Source: Bacteroidota bacterium (GTDB lineage: Bacteria; Bacteroidota; Bacteroidia; Chitinophagales; BACL12). From it: a stretch of 64,000 nucleotides of DNA. Positions 8,760 through 18,330 of this stretch are shown one piece after another. The translations under genes were made by a program, and so were the position numbers. A model generated the notes under the pieces. That model made no database searches. It saw nothing but the letters and a program-made list of their open reading frames with translations, and was not told the origin of the DNA. Location of the stretch: contig JADKAC010000003.1 of the NCBI GenBank assembly GCA_016715425.1, forward strand, positions 62,001-126,000, read 5' to 3'. Within the stretch, counting starts at the first letter, position 1; each line of letters opens with the position of its first letter.

Positions 8760-11700
8760 TTGAAAGTGCTAAACAAATTATATTTTTTCTTCCTACTGAT
8801 TTTTTTACAAATTAGTTATAGCGTATTGGCCGATTCCAATGACTCCACTTCCCGCATCCGATTTACTGAAAACAAAAATCAATGGCAATCACAAATTTTA
8901 TTTCGTGCGGATGTGCCGATGGGATACATGTATTTAGAAAAAACAGGTTTTACTTTCGATCTTGCTAATCCGGAGGACATGGCAAATGTGTATTATCTAA
9001 AAGACAATGCAATTAAAATTGATCCAGAAGATGTGATTGTGAGCAAACATGCGTACAAAATTATTTTTCAGAATGCAAACAATCCTGAAGTTACCAGTGA
9101 AGGAAAATCGAATGATTATTCTAATTATTTTATAGGTAATGATAAATCGAAATGGTCCTCCAAAGTATTTGCTTATAACAAAGTAAAATATGGTGGATTG
9201 TATGATGGCATTGATGCAGTAATTTATCCATCAGAATATTATGTAAAATATGATTTTATAATTGCTCCCGGTGCACATGCAAATCAGATTCAATTGCAAT
9301 ATGAAGGTGTAAATAATCTTCGCATAGAAAATGGAAATCTTGTTTACGATATCAGTTTCACACAGCAAATAGAAACCAAACCTGTAGCATGGCAAATTAT
9401 TGAAGGTGAAAAAATTTATATACCTTGTAATTATCAAATCACAAACAATATCGTTTCATTTATTTTTCCCGAAGGCTATAATTCTGAATACACACTTACT
9501 ATTGATCCGGAATTAATTTTTGGTTCTTACACAAGTTCTACTACAGACAACTGGGGTTACACCGCTACTTATGATCTTGAAGGAAATTTATATGGTGGTG
9601 GAATTGCAATTGGTACAGGCTATCCAACTACAGTTGGTGCGTATGATATCACCTTTGCAGGTGGCCCGGGATTTTATGGTTGTGATGCAGGAATTACAAA
9701 ATTTTCTTCTGATGGTTCTTCATTATTATGGAGTACTTATCTGGGTGGAACAGGAAATGATTTACCCCATAGTTTAATAGTAAATAGCATTGGAGAATTA
9801 TTGATTTACGGCTCCACAGGGTCTTCAAATTTCCCTTCCACTACCGGTGCATTTGATGAAGATTATAACGGAGGTTCTGCAGTAACAGTAACCACTGTTT
9901 TAGAATTTACGGGTGTAGATATTTTTATTGCAAAGCTCAGTGCAGATGGATCATCTTTAAATGCATCTACATTTATTGGAGGCAGTAATAATGATGGATT
10001 TAATGTGGCAACAGCAACCTATTATAATTATGGTGATCATGCAAGAGGTGAAGTAATCGTAGATGCAGATGATAATGTATATATCGCATCGTCAACTAAT
10101 TCAGATGATTTCCCTGTAACAGCCGGTTCATTCGACGATGATTACGGAGGCACTCAAGATGCAATTGTTTTGAAAATGAACAGTGATCTTTCTTCAATCA
10201 TTTGGGCTACTTATTTAGGTGGCACTTCTGCAGATGGAGGTTATTCTTTAAAGTTGCAATCCGATGGTAATATAGTGGTAACCGGTGGAACAGCAAGCAG
10301 TAATTTTCCTGTTACCGATGGTGCATGGGATGAAACTTTTGGTGGTATAGTCGATGCATTTGTTGCTATCCTAAATCCTACAGGCTCCTCTTTAATTGCA
10401 TCCACTTTTGCAGGAACAAGTCAATATGATCAGAGTTATTTTATTGAAACAGATATTGATGATCATATTTATATCACAGGTCAAACTCGTGGTGATTGGG
10501 AAGTTAGTGATGATGTCTATTTTAATTCAGGAGGATCTCAATTTATTACCAAACTTTCCAGCGATCTTTCTTCAGTTATTTTTTCTACAAGATTTGGCTC
10601 CGGAACTACAGCAGTAAATATTTCTCCCTCTGCTTTTTTGGTGGATGTATGTGAAAATATTTATGTTTCGGGATGGGGTGGTTCAGTAAATAATGGGTTC
10701 AATTTCGCTACTGGTACCACTACCGGAATGGCAATTACTCCCGATGCATTAGACGCCTCTACCGATGGCAGTGATTTTTATTTTATTGTGTTAGAAAAAA
10801 ATGCTTTGAATTTATTGTATGCTACTTTTTTTGGTGGTCCTTTAAGTCATGAACATGTGGATGGTGGAACAAGCAGATTTGATAAATCAGGAACCATCTA
10901 TCAGGCGGTTTGTGCAGGTTGTGGAGGCAATGATGATTTTCCTACTACACCCGGTGCATGGAGTGAATATAATGGCAGTTCAAATTGTAATCTCGGTGTA
11001 GGAAAACTAGAATTTAATCTTGCCGGTGTTTATGCAGATTCAGAAGCCGATCCGGATATAGTTGGCTGCGCACCTTTTACTATTCATTTTGAAAATCTGA
11101 GTTCTGATGCCGAAGAATATATCTGGAATTTTGGTGATGGTAGTGCAGAGTCAAATGCATTCGAACCTATTTATACTTTTACAGAAGCAGGAACATATAC
11201 AGTTTCATTAGTTGTAATTGATAGTCAGACTTGCAATATCGCCGACACTGCGTATCTATCTGTTATAATTTATCAAGATAGTATTCATGCAAGTTTTGAT
11301 ACAGAGCAAATTTTTAGTTGTGATAGTTTGATTGCAAATTTTACTAATACAAGTGAAGTAATTGATGGCACTTCTTATCAATGGATTTTTGGTGATGGCA
11401 GCAGTTCTTTTGGTTTCGAATCTTCACATACTTATAATACTCCCGGAACTTATGTAGTGCAATTAATTCTTACCAATCCTGCCAGTTGTAATTATAAAGA
11501 CACTGCTGTTTTTGTAATTACTTATTCATTAGAAGCGAATGAAGGTTTTGAAGTAGATGCTTCCGGATGCCTTCCTCTAGAAGCAGTTTTTACAAGTAAC
11601 TTTTCAAGTGCAGATTCTTACTATTGGGATTTTGGCAATGGTGTTACTGCTACCGGCTCCACTGTAATTTATACATTCGATGATATAGGTATTTATAATG

Positions 11701-12281
11701 TTACACTCACCATTGTTTGGTGTGGAATTGCGGATATAGAAACTATTCCATTAGTGGTTGAAGGATTTCCGGTAGCGATGTTTAATAGCGATCCTGTTAT
11801 TGGATTATTAGGTGCTAATTATACATTTATAAATCAAAGCACAGGTGCTGTAGAATACGATTGGTATTTCAGTGATGGCGGATATTCTGCAGAAGTAAAT
11901 CCGATGTATAGCTTTGGTGCACTCGGCAGTTTTGAAGTGTGTTTACAAGCTACCAATGCAAGCGGATGTGAGGATTATTATTGTCGGCAAATTCAAATTG
12001 AAGCTTCAGGCGCTGCTGATTTGCCAACCGCATTTTCGCCAAATGGCGATGGTAGTAATGATATACTTTTTGTACGTGGTTTCGGTATAAAAGAAATGGT
12101 ATTAAAAGTATTTAATCGCTGGGGCGAATTAGTATTTGAAACTATAGATCAAGATCAGGGATGGGATGGAACCTTCCGTGGTAAGCCACAAGAGAATGAA
12201 GTGTATGTGTATTTATTGCAAGTGAAATTTGATGATGGTAAATCATTGGAAAAACAAGGGAATATTACTTTGCTGCGATGA
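8760..12281 (+). CDS. Large secreted SBBP/PKD-repeat protein with type B (gliding-associated) T9SS sorting domain
   Basis: The 1173-residue product has a signal peptide (MKVLNKLYFFFLLIFLQIS...). Next is an N-terminal domain of the kind found before SBBP repeats (RFTENKNQWQSQILFRADV). A long series of SBBP-type beta-propeller repeats follows (recurring ...G-F-D-x-D-Y/F-G-G and ATYLGG motifs, residues about 250-750), then four PKD-like domains (about 760-1075, with W-x-F-G-D-G motifs). It ends in a type B C-terminal sorting domain (LPTAFSPNGDGSND at about residue 1084). It is expected to cross the outer membrane through the type IX system and stay on the cell surface or be released. The start codon is TTG at 8760; a GTG at 8766 is an alternative. 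The next gene, a PorP/SprF-like protein, overlaps the stop by four bases and is its likely partner. Confidence 0.88.
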   Translation: MKVLNKLYFFFLLIFLQISYSVLADSNDSTSRIRFTENKNQWQSQILFRADVPMGYMYLEKTGFTFDLANPEDMANVYYLKDNAIKIDPEDVIVSKHAYKIIFQNANNPEVTSEGKSNDYSNYFIGNDKSKWSSKVFAYNKVKYGGLYDGIDAVIYPSEYYVKYDFIIAPGAHANQIQLQYEGVNNLRIENGNLVYDISFTQQIETKPVAWQIIEGEKIYIPCNYQITNNIVSFIFPEGYNSEYTLTIDPELIFGSYTSSTTDNWGYTATYDLEGNLYGGGIAIGTGYPTTVGAYDITFAGGPGFYGCDAGITKFSSDGSSLLWSTYLGGTGNDLPHSLIVNSIGELLIYGSTGSSNFPSTTGAFDEDYNGGSAVTVTTVLEFTGVDIFIAKLSADGSSLNASTFIGGSNNDGFNVATATYYNYGDHARGEVIVDADDNVYIASSTNSDDFPVTAGSFDDDYGGTQDAIVLKMNSDLSSIIWATYLGGTSADGGYSLKLQSDGNIVVTGGTASSNFPVTDGAWDETFGGIVDAFVAILNPTGSSLIASTFAGTSQYDQSYFIETDIDDHIYITGQTRGDWEVSDDVYFNSGGSQFITKLSSDLSSVIFSTRFGSGTTAVNISPSAFLVDVCENIYVSGWGGSVNNGFNFATGTTTGMAITPDALDASTDGSDFYFIVLEKNALNLLYATFFGGPLSHEHVDGGTSRFDKSGTIYQAVCAGCGGNDDFPTTPGAWSEYNGSSNCNLGVGKLEFNLAGVYADSEADPDIVGCAPFTIHFENLSSDAEEYIWNFGDGSAESNAFEPIYTFTEAGTYTVSLVVIDSQTCNIADTAYLSVIIYQDSIHASFDTEQIFSCDSLIANFTNTSEVIDGTSYQWIFGDGSSSFGFESSHTYNTPGTYVVQLILTNPASCNYKDTAVFVITYSLEANEGFEVDASGCLPLEAVFTSNFSSADSYYWDFGNGVTATGSTVIYTFDDIGIYNVTLTIVWCGIADIETIPLVVEGFPVAMFNSDPVIGLLGANYTFINQSTGAVEYDWYFSDGGYSAEVNPMYSFGALGSFEVCLQATNASGCEDYYCRQIQIEASGAADLPTAFSPNGDGSNDILFVRGFGIKEMVLKVFNRWGELVFETIDQDQGWDGTFRGKPQENEVYVYLLQVKFDDGKSLEKQGNITLLR

Positions 12282-13285
12282 AGGGATTTTTATACATATC
12301 CTTGTTATTCTTGTTGCATGCAAATAGTTATGGACAAGATTTACATTTCTCTCAATTCTTTGCATCCCCATTAATTGTTAACCCGGCGAATACAGGAAAT
12401 TTTTCCGGCGTTTGGCGTATCGGATTAAATTATCGGGATCAATGGGGAAGTGTTACTACTCCATATCGCACTTATGATTTATATACTGATGGAGCAATAC
12501 AACCAAAGGGTGCAAAAAATAAATTAGGTATTGGATTATACGTGGCTAATGATGTAGCCGGTGATGGTGAACTTACAACCACAAAAGCAATGGGTTCTGC
12601 TGCATATCAAATGTCGTTAAGTGAAGATCATACTTATAATTTATCAGTAGGTATCAGTGGTGGAATTGTACAGAAGAGAATTGATTTTACAAAACTGCTT
12701 TTCGATAGTCAATGGAATGGATATAATTTCGACAGCAATTTATCTAACCAGGAAAATGGTGCAGTAGATAATTTAAATTATTTAGATTTTAGTATTGGAG
12801 GAATGTTTAGTGCAACACCTTTTGCAGGTGAAAAATATTATGTGGGATTAGCAGCGCATCATATTAATAAACCGGAAGAATCTTTTTATGGTGATGCAAA
12901 TATTATTGGTATCAGAACAACAGCAACTGTAGGTGCATTTTTTCCAATAAATAATCGCATCAATATAAATCCGCAATTGTATTTCAGTACACAAAAAAAT
13001 GCAAGAGATATAATTTTAGGAGCAAATGCATCATTTCCTCTTGGCAGTTCGGAACGTAATCAAGATAAAACTTTCTTTGCTGGAATTTGGTATCGTTATT
13101 TGGATGCAGCATGGTGTGTAATGGGATTATCCGTTTCCAATTTTACTTTTTCTGCCAGTTATGATTTTAATTTATCCGGCTTAACACCAGCTTCAAATGC
13201 ATTTGGCGGATTAGAACTTGCATTGGTATATACACTTTCCAAAAGCAACAAACGGGATCCACTTAATTGCCCGGCATATGAGTAA
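12278..13285 (+). CDS. PorP/SprF family type IX secretion outer-membrane protein
   Basis: The 335-residue protein begins with a signal peptide ending at SYGQ. The hallmark PorP/SprF start follows: DLHFSQFFASPLIVNPANTG, then NYRDQWGSVTTPYRTY. It continues as a 14-strand-like barrel with GAFFPINNRININPQL and a C-terminal LALVYTL strand. Family members sit in the outer membrane. In Flavobacterium johnsoniae, SprF is needed for surface delivery of the type B substrate SprB. Its ATG lies in a four-base ATGA overlap with the preceding large type B substrate gene, which supports a dedicated secretion/attachment pair. The general PorP core component of the machine is usually encoded with porK-N, which are not in this window. 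Confidence 0.9.
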   Translation: MKGFLYISLLFLLHANSYGQDLHFSQFFASPLIVNPANTGNFSGVWRIGLNYRDQWGSVTTPYRTYDLYTDGAIQPKGAKNKLGIGLYVANDVAGDGELTTTKAMGSAAYQMSLSEDHTYNLSVGISGGIVQKRIDFTKLLFDSQWNGYNFDSNLSNQENGAVDNLNYLDFSIGGMFSATPFAGEKYYVGLAAHHINKPEESFYGDANIIGIRTTATVGAFFPINNRININPQLYFSTQKNARDIILGANASFPLGSSERNQDKTFFAGIWYRYLDAAWCVMGLSVSNFTFSASYDFNLSGLTPASNAFGGLELALVYTLSKSNKRDPLNCPAYE

Positions 13286-13286
13286 A

Positions 13287-15140
13287 TTATGCCGCCGGAC
13301 CAATTAAATTTTTAGCAATTGTAAAAATAAATTTTGTTCCCTTATCTGCTTTTGATTCTACCCAAACATCGCCACCATGACGTTCAATTATTTTCTTACA
13401 CATAGCCAATCCAATTCCGGTACCGGTGTATTCATCCATACTATGCAATCTTTGAAAAATGATAAATATGCGTTGGTGAAATTCCGGAGATATTCCAATA
13501 CCATTATCCTCAATTGATATTTCCCATTTACCCGATACTTCTTTTACATTGATAATAATTTCCGGAGATTTCTTTCCTCTGAATTTAATTGCGTTATCAA
13601 TAAAATTTTGAAATATTTGAATCAGTTGAATTTTATTTCCCTGAATTACTGGTAGATTTTCTGCGAGAATAATTGCATCATTTTCATTTATCTTATTATT
13701 CAATGCTTGATTCACCGCTTCGAAAACTTCATTTAAATCTACCTCTTCATAACCGGTGCTTTGTCTGTTTACTCTTGAATATGCAAGTAAGTCACGAATC
13801 AGATTTTGCATCCTGCGTGTTCCATCCGTGATGTATCCCATAAACTGACGACCATCATCATCTAAAATATTGCTGTATTTTCTTTCCAGAATTTGAATAA
13901 AGCTAGTTATCGTGCGCAGCGGTTCCTGTAAATCATGTGAAGCTACATATGCAAAATGCTCAAGCTCCTGATTAATCCGAAGAAGCTCTTCATTCTTTTC
14001 TTCCAACTTAAATTCGGCATGTTTACGTTTATCAATACTCTCCATAAATACCACTGCATTTGTTTCTTTTTTAGTAATATTAATAAGAGATATCATCAGT
14101 TTAACCCACATCGCATCTCCGCCTTTTTTTATCAAACGAGTTTCAATTTCAACAGCCTGCAATTCATTAGAAAATATTCTAAGTAATTGCTTTCTTACTT
14201 TTTTTATTTCGTCAGGATGAACAATTTCTAAAATATCCATCTTTTTCAATGACTCCAATTCATAATTCAATTTTGCAGCAATAACAGGATTAATTTCCAG
14301 CAATTCATAGTGATCATTTATAATGGATATACCAACCGGTGAACTTTTGAATAAAGAATTAAAGCGGTTCTCCGTATGTTTTATTTTTTCTGCTGCAGCT
14401 TTTTGAGAATCAATATTTGTAATTAAGGATATTCGTGCTTCCTGGTTTTTATAAATAATATCTTTTGCAATTAATTCAACTGCAACTATATCCCCATCCT
14501 TGGTAATAATTTCTGATTCGTAAGGTAAATCATATTTACACGTAATCATTTTGTCTGTATAATCCCGCCATTTTTCAGCTACCAAATCCATACAGTCTTT
14601 TCCAATCAATTCGCTTTCATTGTATCCCGATAATTCTTCAAATGCTTTATTTACAGTTTCAATTTTTCCATCAATGCAAACAGAAATCGCCTGTAAATTA
14701 TGATCAGATAAAAAATGAGATTTTATTTCATTTTGTTGTATTTGTTCTCTTTGTTCCTTTTGTAAACTTACATCCCGGCCGATGCCATAAACCAATTGCT
14801 TAATTGGATCGGCAATAAAATTCCATGCATACCATTTGTAGTTTCCATCTTTACCAACTTTCCGATCTTCGTAATCAATTTCCAAATTCTTACCTTCTAT
14901 AATTGTTTTATATAATTCAAATGCTTTTTCACCATCAAGAGGATGAATAGTTTGCATGGTTCTTTCTTTCATCAACTCTTCAATTGAATAACCTAATGAA
15001 ACAGTCCATGCATTGTTTATCATTAAAACATTCTCTTCAAAATCAAGAAGTATCATCAGGTCAGGTGATAGGCTAAAAAAGTGCTTTGCTTCCGCCGAAA
15101 ACAAGTCCACGGGCTCTATGTTTTTAGATTGTTTGAGCAT
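13287..15140 (-). CDS. Multi-PAS sensor histidine kinase, soluble, orphan
   Basis: Three PAS domains are visible in 617 residues: about 15-130 (FFSLSPDLMILLDFEENVLMIN), 145-250 and 260-385 (SLFKSSPVGISIIND), each with S-box-like ends. They are followed by a HisKA dimerisation domain with the phospho-acceptor His near residue 402 (YVASHDLQEPLRTI) and a HATPase domain with N box (NFIDNAIKF), G1 (EDNGIGIS) and G2 (GTGIGLAMCKK). No transmembrane segment is evident, so it should sense a cytoplasmic signal such as redox state, a ligand or light. There is no receiver domain or adjacent response regulator, so the partner is unknown. It ends two bases from the convergent SprF-like gene. Confidence 0.92.
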   Translation of the reverse strand: MLKQSKNIEPVDLFSAEAKHFFSLSPDLMILLDFEENVLMINNAWTVSLGYSIEELMKERTMQTIHPLDGEKAFELYKTIIEGKNLEIDYEDRKVGKDGNYKWYAWNFIADPIKQLVYGIGRDVSLQKEQREQIQQNEIKSHFLSDHNLQAISVCIDGKIETVNKAFEELSGYNESELIGKDCMDLVAEKWRDYTDKMITCKYDLPYESEIITKDGDIVAVELIAKDIIYKNQEARISLITNIDSQKAAAEKIKHTENRFNSLFKSSPVGISIINDHYELLEINPVIAAKLNYELESLKKMDILEIVHPDEIKKVRKQLLRIFSNELQAVEIETRLIKKGGDAMWVKLMISLINITKKETNAVVFMESIDKRKHAEFKLEEKNEELLRINQELEHFAYVASHDLQEPLRTITSFIQILERKYSNILDDDGRQFMGYITDGTRRMQNLIRDLLAYSRVNRQSTGYEEVDLNEVFEAVNQALNNKINENDAIILAENLPVIQGNKIQLIQIFQNFIDNAIKFRGKKSPEIIINVKEVSGKWEISIEDNGIGISPEFHQRIFIIFQRLHSMDEYTGTGIGLAMCKKIIERHGGDVWVESKADKGTKFIFTIAKNLIGPAA

Positions 15141-15208
15141 GTTATTTCAATGTAGGGTTAATATTAATGACTGCTTAGATTATATTTTCCAGATAGTCAC
15201 TAAGTTGT

Positions 15209-15216
15209 CAAATATA
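15209..15216 (-). promoter_or_regulatory. Bacteroidota -7 box for the histidine kinase gene
   Basis: The minus strand reads TATATTTG, matching TAnnTTTG, about 70 bases upstream of the histidine kinase ATG at 15140. Confidence 0.35.
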
Positions 15217-15263
15217 CTTGTTTTGATTCGATTAAAATGATTTAAGTTGTCTAGAAAAATCAC

Positions 15264-16172
15264 TTAAAAGCTTTCTTCGAGAGATTTATTTGTCAAACCA
15301 TGTAACCAGGCATTCACAAAAACTATAATTAGAATAATAATAGCCCCTATATAAAATCCCATATTCAATTGTTTATGTTCTTCAAAAAATAACATTGCCA
15401 ACAATATTCCATATATCGGCTCCATGTTTATTGTCATATTGGAGGTGAAAGCACTGAGATGGCGCAAACTGCGCAGCGAAAGTGTAAACGGAATAGCAGT
15501 GCATCCAATAGAGAGTATTAATAAATATACAATATCTAAATCCGATGGAATCCAATTACTACCGGGAAATAAGTGCAAATAAAAAGGCATCATAATGGTC
15601 AGAAAAATAAACCCTGTAGTCAACTCAAGAAATGTTATAGACAAGGGCTCGTGTTGTGTCACCAATTTACGGTTAATGACAGAAAATAAAGATGCAAATA
15701 AAGCGGATAATACGCCGAGTACAAGACCGGTAACATAATGACCATTAAAATAAAAAATGAGATACATAGCAGGAATAATTGCCAGCCCCATTAAAACTTC
15801 TTTTTTATTAATTCGTGTTTTAAAAAAAAGCGGTTCTATAAATGCAGTAAATAAAGAGATTGTTGCAAGACAAGTAAGCGCAACAGAAACATTTGCATAC
15901 TTAATTGCACCATAAAAAGTAATCCAGTGAAATGATACTATTACACCTACACCTGCAACTTTTGTAAGGTCTTTAAATTTAAAATGTATTAAGCCTCGCC
16001 ATAAATCGGGTAACACTAATAAGCTTACTGCAGTGATTCCCATTCTATACCAAACCAAAATGGTTTCCTGTAATGAAATTAGATTACCAAGTATTGCAGT
16101 AAATCCCCAAATAAAAACACATAAATGCAGAATATAATATGCTTTGCGTTGGGCAGGTGTCATGCCATGCAA
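15264..16172 (-). CDS. EamA/DMT-family transporter
   Basis: About ten hydrophobic helices fill the 302 residues, in two EamA repeats. The first starts LCVFIWGFTAILGNLI and holds WYRMGITAVSLL. The second starts LGVLSALFASLFSVINRKLV and holds INMEPIYGILLAMLFF, where the E-P before the ninth helix is typical. The family exports amino acids, nucleosides or other metabolites; substrate cannot be predicted from sequence. A start three codons further in (MTPAQRKAYY, 16163) is equally possible. It has no operon partner: the neighbours on both sides are separated and unrelated. Confidence 0.88.
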   Translation of the reverse strand: MHGMTPAQRKAYYILHLCVFIWGFTAILGNLISLQETILVWYRMGITAVSLLVLPDLWRGLIHFKFKDLTKVAGVGVIVSFHWITFYGAIKYANVSVALTCLATISLFTAFIEPLFFKTRINKKEVLMGLAIIPAMYLIFYFNGHYVTGLVLGVLSALFASLFSVINRKLVTQHEPLSITFLELTTGFIFLTIMMPFYLHLFPGSNWIPSDLDIVYLLILSIGCTAIPFTLSLRSLRHLSAFTSNMTINMEPIYGILLAMLFFEEHKQLNMGFYIGAIIILIIVFVNAWLHGLTNKSLEESF

Positions 16173-16341
16173 ATGTAAATTTTTATGTGAATGATTATTT
16201 AATAAAAAAAATAAAAGTCATAAAAATTTCACATACGCATTCAAACGGAATTTTAGAAGTTAAAATAGCAATGCCTGATAATACTTTAATAATAAAAAAT
16301 ATTATTTACTGTACCTTTAAGGCCTAAAATATTTTATCAAA

Positions 16342-18276
16342 ATGAAAAAATTAATACTCTTTTGTATTGCTGCTACACTTACAATGTATGTATCAGCACA
16401 AACCGTTTTTAGCGAAGATTTCGAAGGTGGTTCTTTCCCTGCAGATTGGATGCAAATATCAAATGCTACTGATGGTGGTTGGAAAGTAGGCACTGCAGCT
16501 GCTTTGTCTAGCTCATCTTTCCCTATTGCCGAACACACTAAAATCATAGCAACAAATGATGATGCATGTAATTGCGATAAATCTGATGATTTCTTTTATT
16601 CGCCTTCTATTGATGTTTCAAGCTTAGCAAATCCATTTTTAAAATTTGCAGTGTATTATTATGAACTTGGTTATGATGGTGCAATTGAAAATTTAACTGT
16701 AGAGGTTTCTACAAATGGAGGTACAAGCTGGACTGTAATATCCGATTTAGGATATGAAGTTGATGGTTGGAGAACTGAATTTATTGACCTGTCTGCTTAT
16801 GTAGGTGAAACTGATTTAATGGTGGGCTTCCGCTATAATGATGATGAAGGCTGGGTTTATGGTGCTGCAATTGATGATGTGGAAGTTTTTGAAGCAGACC
16901 TTACAACAGTTTCTGTTTCTTTATCAAGTGGATATTTGGGCTCTAATATTGAAGCCGTTCCGCAAATATTTAATGGTTATACAAAATATCTTGTTGGAAA
17001 ATCAATGATTATTAATGGTCAAATTGCAAATCTTGCAATGGCTCCTATCACCTCTTTCGATTTAACTTATACCAATGGTACTGATTCATACACTCAATCG
17101 TATACAGGTGTTACAATTGGAGCAGGTTCTACCTACAATTATATTATTGACGCACCTTTAACAATCATTGAAGGATTAAATAGTGTAACGATTACTTTAG
17201 AAAATATAAATGGTGGAGGAACTGCTGATGATCCTGCGGACAATTCAAAATCAACATCTGTTACAGGTGTTACAGCAAAGCCCGGTCGTTTAGTTGTGGC
17301 TGAAGAAGCAACAGGAAGCTGGTGCGGATGGTGTGTGAGAGGTAATGTATTAATGGAATATATGACAACTAATTATGCTGACAACTTCTTTGGAATTGCG
17401 GTACATAACGGAGATCCGATGGCTGTAAACACTTATGATAGCGGTCTTGCTGCTAGTGCTTTCCCAAATGCAAAAATGGATCGTCAAGCATGGATTGATC
17501 CTTTGCAATTTGAAACTGCTTATATAGATAGAATCAGCCTTGAACCTGAAGTATTAATTAGCCAGGAAGTTTCTTATGATGAAGCCACCCGTACTGCAAC
17601 AGTAACAAGTTTATTAAACTTTCAGGAACAAATGGATGGTGATTATCGCATTGCCGTAGTGTATACTGAAGATGAAGTTGTAGGAACTGGTAGTTCTTGG
17701 AATCAATCAAACTATTATTCAGGTGGTGGTTCAGGCCCAATGGGTGGATATGAATTATTAGGTGCAAGTGTACCTGCTACTTCAATTCCATATATGCATG
17801 TAGCTCGTGCAATTGTTGGTGGATTTAATGGTGAAGCAGGCAGTGTACCTGAAGTTAATGCTGCAGGTTCTTACCATTCTTATACTTCTACTTATGAAGT
17901 TCCTGCTGATTACAATTGGGATAATATGCATGTGGTAACATTGCTTGTAAAATATTCTACAAAGAAAATTGTGAATGCAGCGAATACATCAACCTTTACT
18001 GGAACAAATGATATATCAAATATCGCTTCAGTAAATCTTTATCCGAATCCTGCAGATAATTATTCTCTGATTCGTGTAAATCTTTCTCAGCCACAAGAAT
18101 TAACCATCACTGTAACTGATATCAGTGGTAAAATAGTGGCAAGTAATAATTACGGAATGCAAACAGGTGATAATGTATATTCATTAAATACAGAAACATT
18201 AGGTAGCGGAATCTATTTTGTAAATATTCAAACTAATGAAGAAATGATCAGCAAAAAACTGGTTATTACAAAATAA
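16342..18276 (+). CDS. Secreted Omp28/thioredoxin-like protein with anchor-J-like domain and type A T9SS sorting domain
   Basis: The 644-residue protein has a signal peptide (ends VSAQ). A jelly-roll domain of the choice-of-anchor J/MAM type occupies about residues 20-190 (FSEDFEGGSFPADWMQIS, FKFAVYYYELGYDG). A central region follows, holding a thioredoxin-like CxxC (GSWCGWCVRG, about residue 326) as in Porphyromonas Omp28-like proteins (about 310-550). The C-terminal type A sorting domain from about residue 557 shows NLYPNPADN, ITVTDISGK and GIYFVNI, and ends KKLVITK. It should be secreted by the type IX system and attached to the surface through A-LPS. The exposed CxxC suggests a redox or disulfide role, which is inference. 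A strong intrinsic terminator follows the stop. Confidence 0.85.
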   Translation: MKKLILFCIAATLTMYVSAQTVFSEDFEGGSFPADWMQISNATDGGWKVGTAAALSSSSFPIAEHTKIIATNDDACNCDKSDDFFYSPSIDVSSLANPFLKFAVYYYELGYDGAIENLTVEVSTNGGTSWTVISDLGYEVDGWRTEFIDLSAYVGETDLMVGFRYNDDEGWVYGAAIDDVEVFEADLTTVSVSLSSGYLGSNIEAVPQIFNGYTKYLVGKSMIINGQIANLAMAPITSFDLTYTNGTDSYTQSYTGVTIGAGSTYNYIIDAPLTIIEGLNSVTITLENINGGGTADDPADNSKSTSVTGVTAKPGRLVVAEEATGSWCGWCVRGNVLMEYMTTNYADNFFGIAVHNGDPMAVNTYDSGLAASAFPNAKMDRQAWIDPLQFETAYIDRISLEPEVLISQEVSYDEATRTATVTSLLNFQEQMDGDYRIAVVYTEDEVVGTGSSWNQSNYYSGGGSGPMGGYELLGASVPATSIPYMHVARAIVGGFNGEAGSVPEVNAAGSYHSYTSTYEVPADYNWDNMHVVTLLVKYSTKKIVNAANTSTFTGTNDISNIASVNLYPNPADNYSLIRVNLSQPQELTITVTDISGKIVASNNYGMQTGDNVYSLNTETLGSGIYFVNIQTNEEMISKKLVITK

Positions 18277-18300
18277 TATTCGTTTTAAAATATTATAAAA

Positions 18301-18330
18301 AGCAGGCTTAAAGTAAGCCTGCTTTTTTTT
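18301..18330. terminator. Bidirectional intrinsic terminator between the Omp28-like gene and radC
   Basis: A perfect 10-bp stem (AGCAGGCTTA / TAAGCCTGCT, 18301-18310 with 18314-18323) with a three-base loop is followed by eight T on the plus strand. On the minus strand the stem is followed by an A/T-rich tract (TTTTTATAATATT), so it can end transcripts from both convergent genes. The T tract overlaps the radC stop codon. Confidence 0.85.

Noticed and set aside
13287..16172. Histidine kinase and EamA transporter as a sensing-export operon
   Set aside because: They are separated by 123 bases containing a promoter-like box for the kinase and have no shared partner, so co-function is unsupported.
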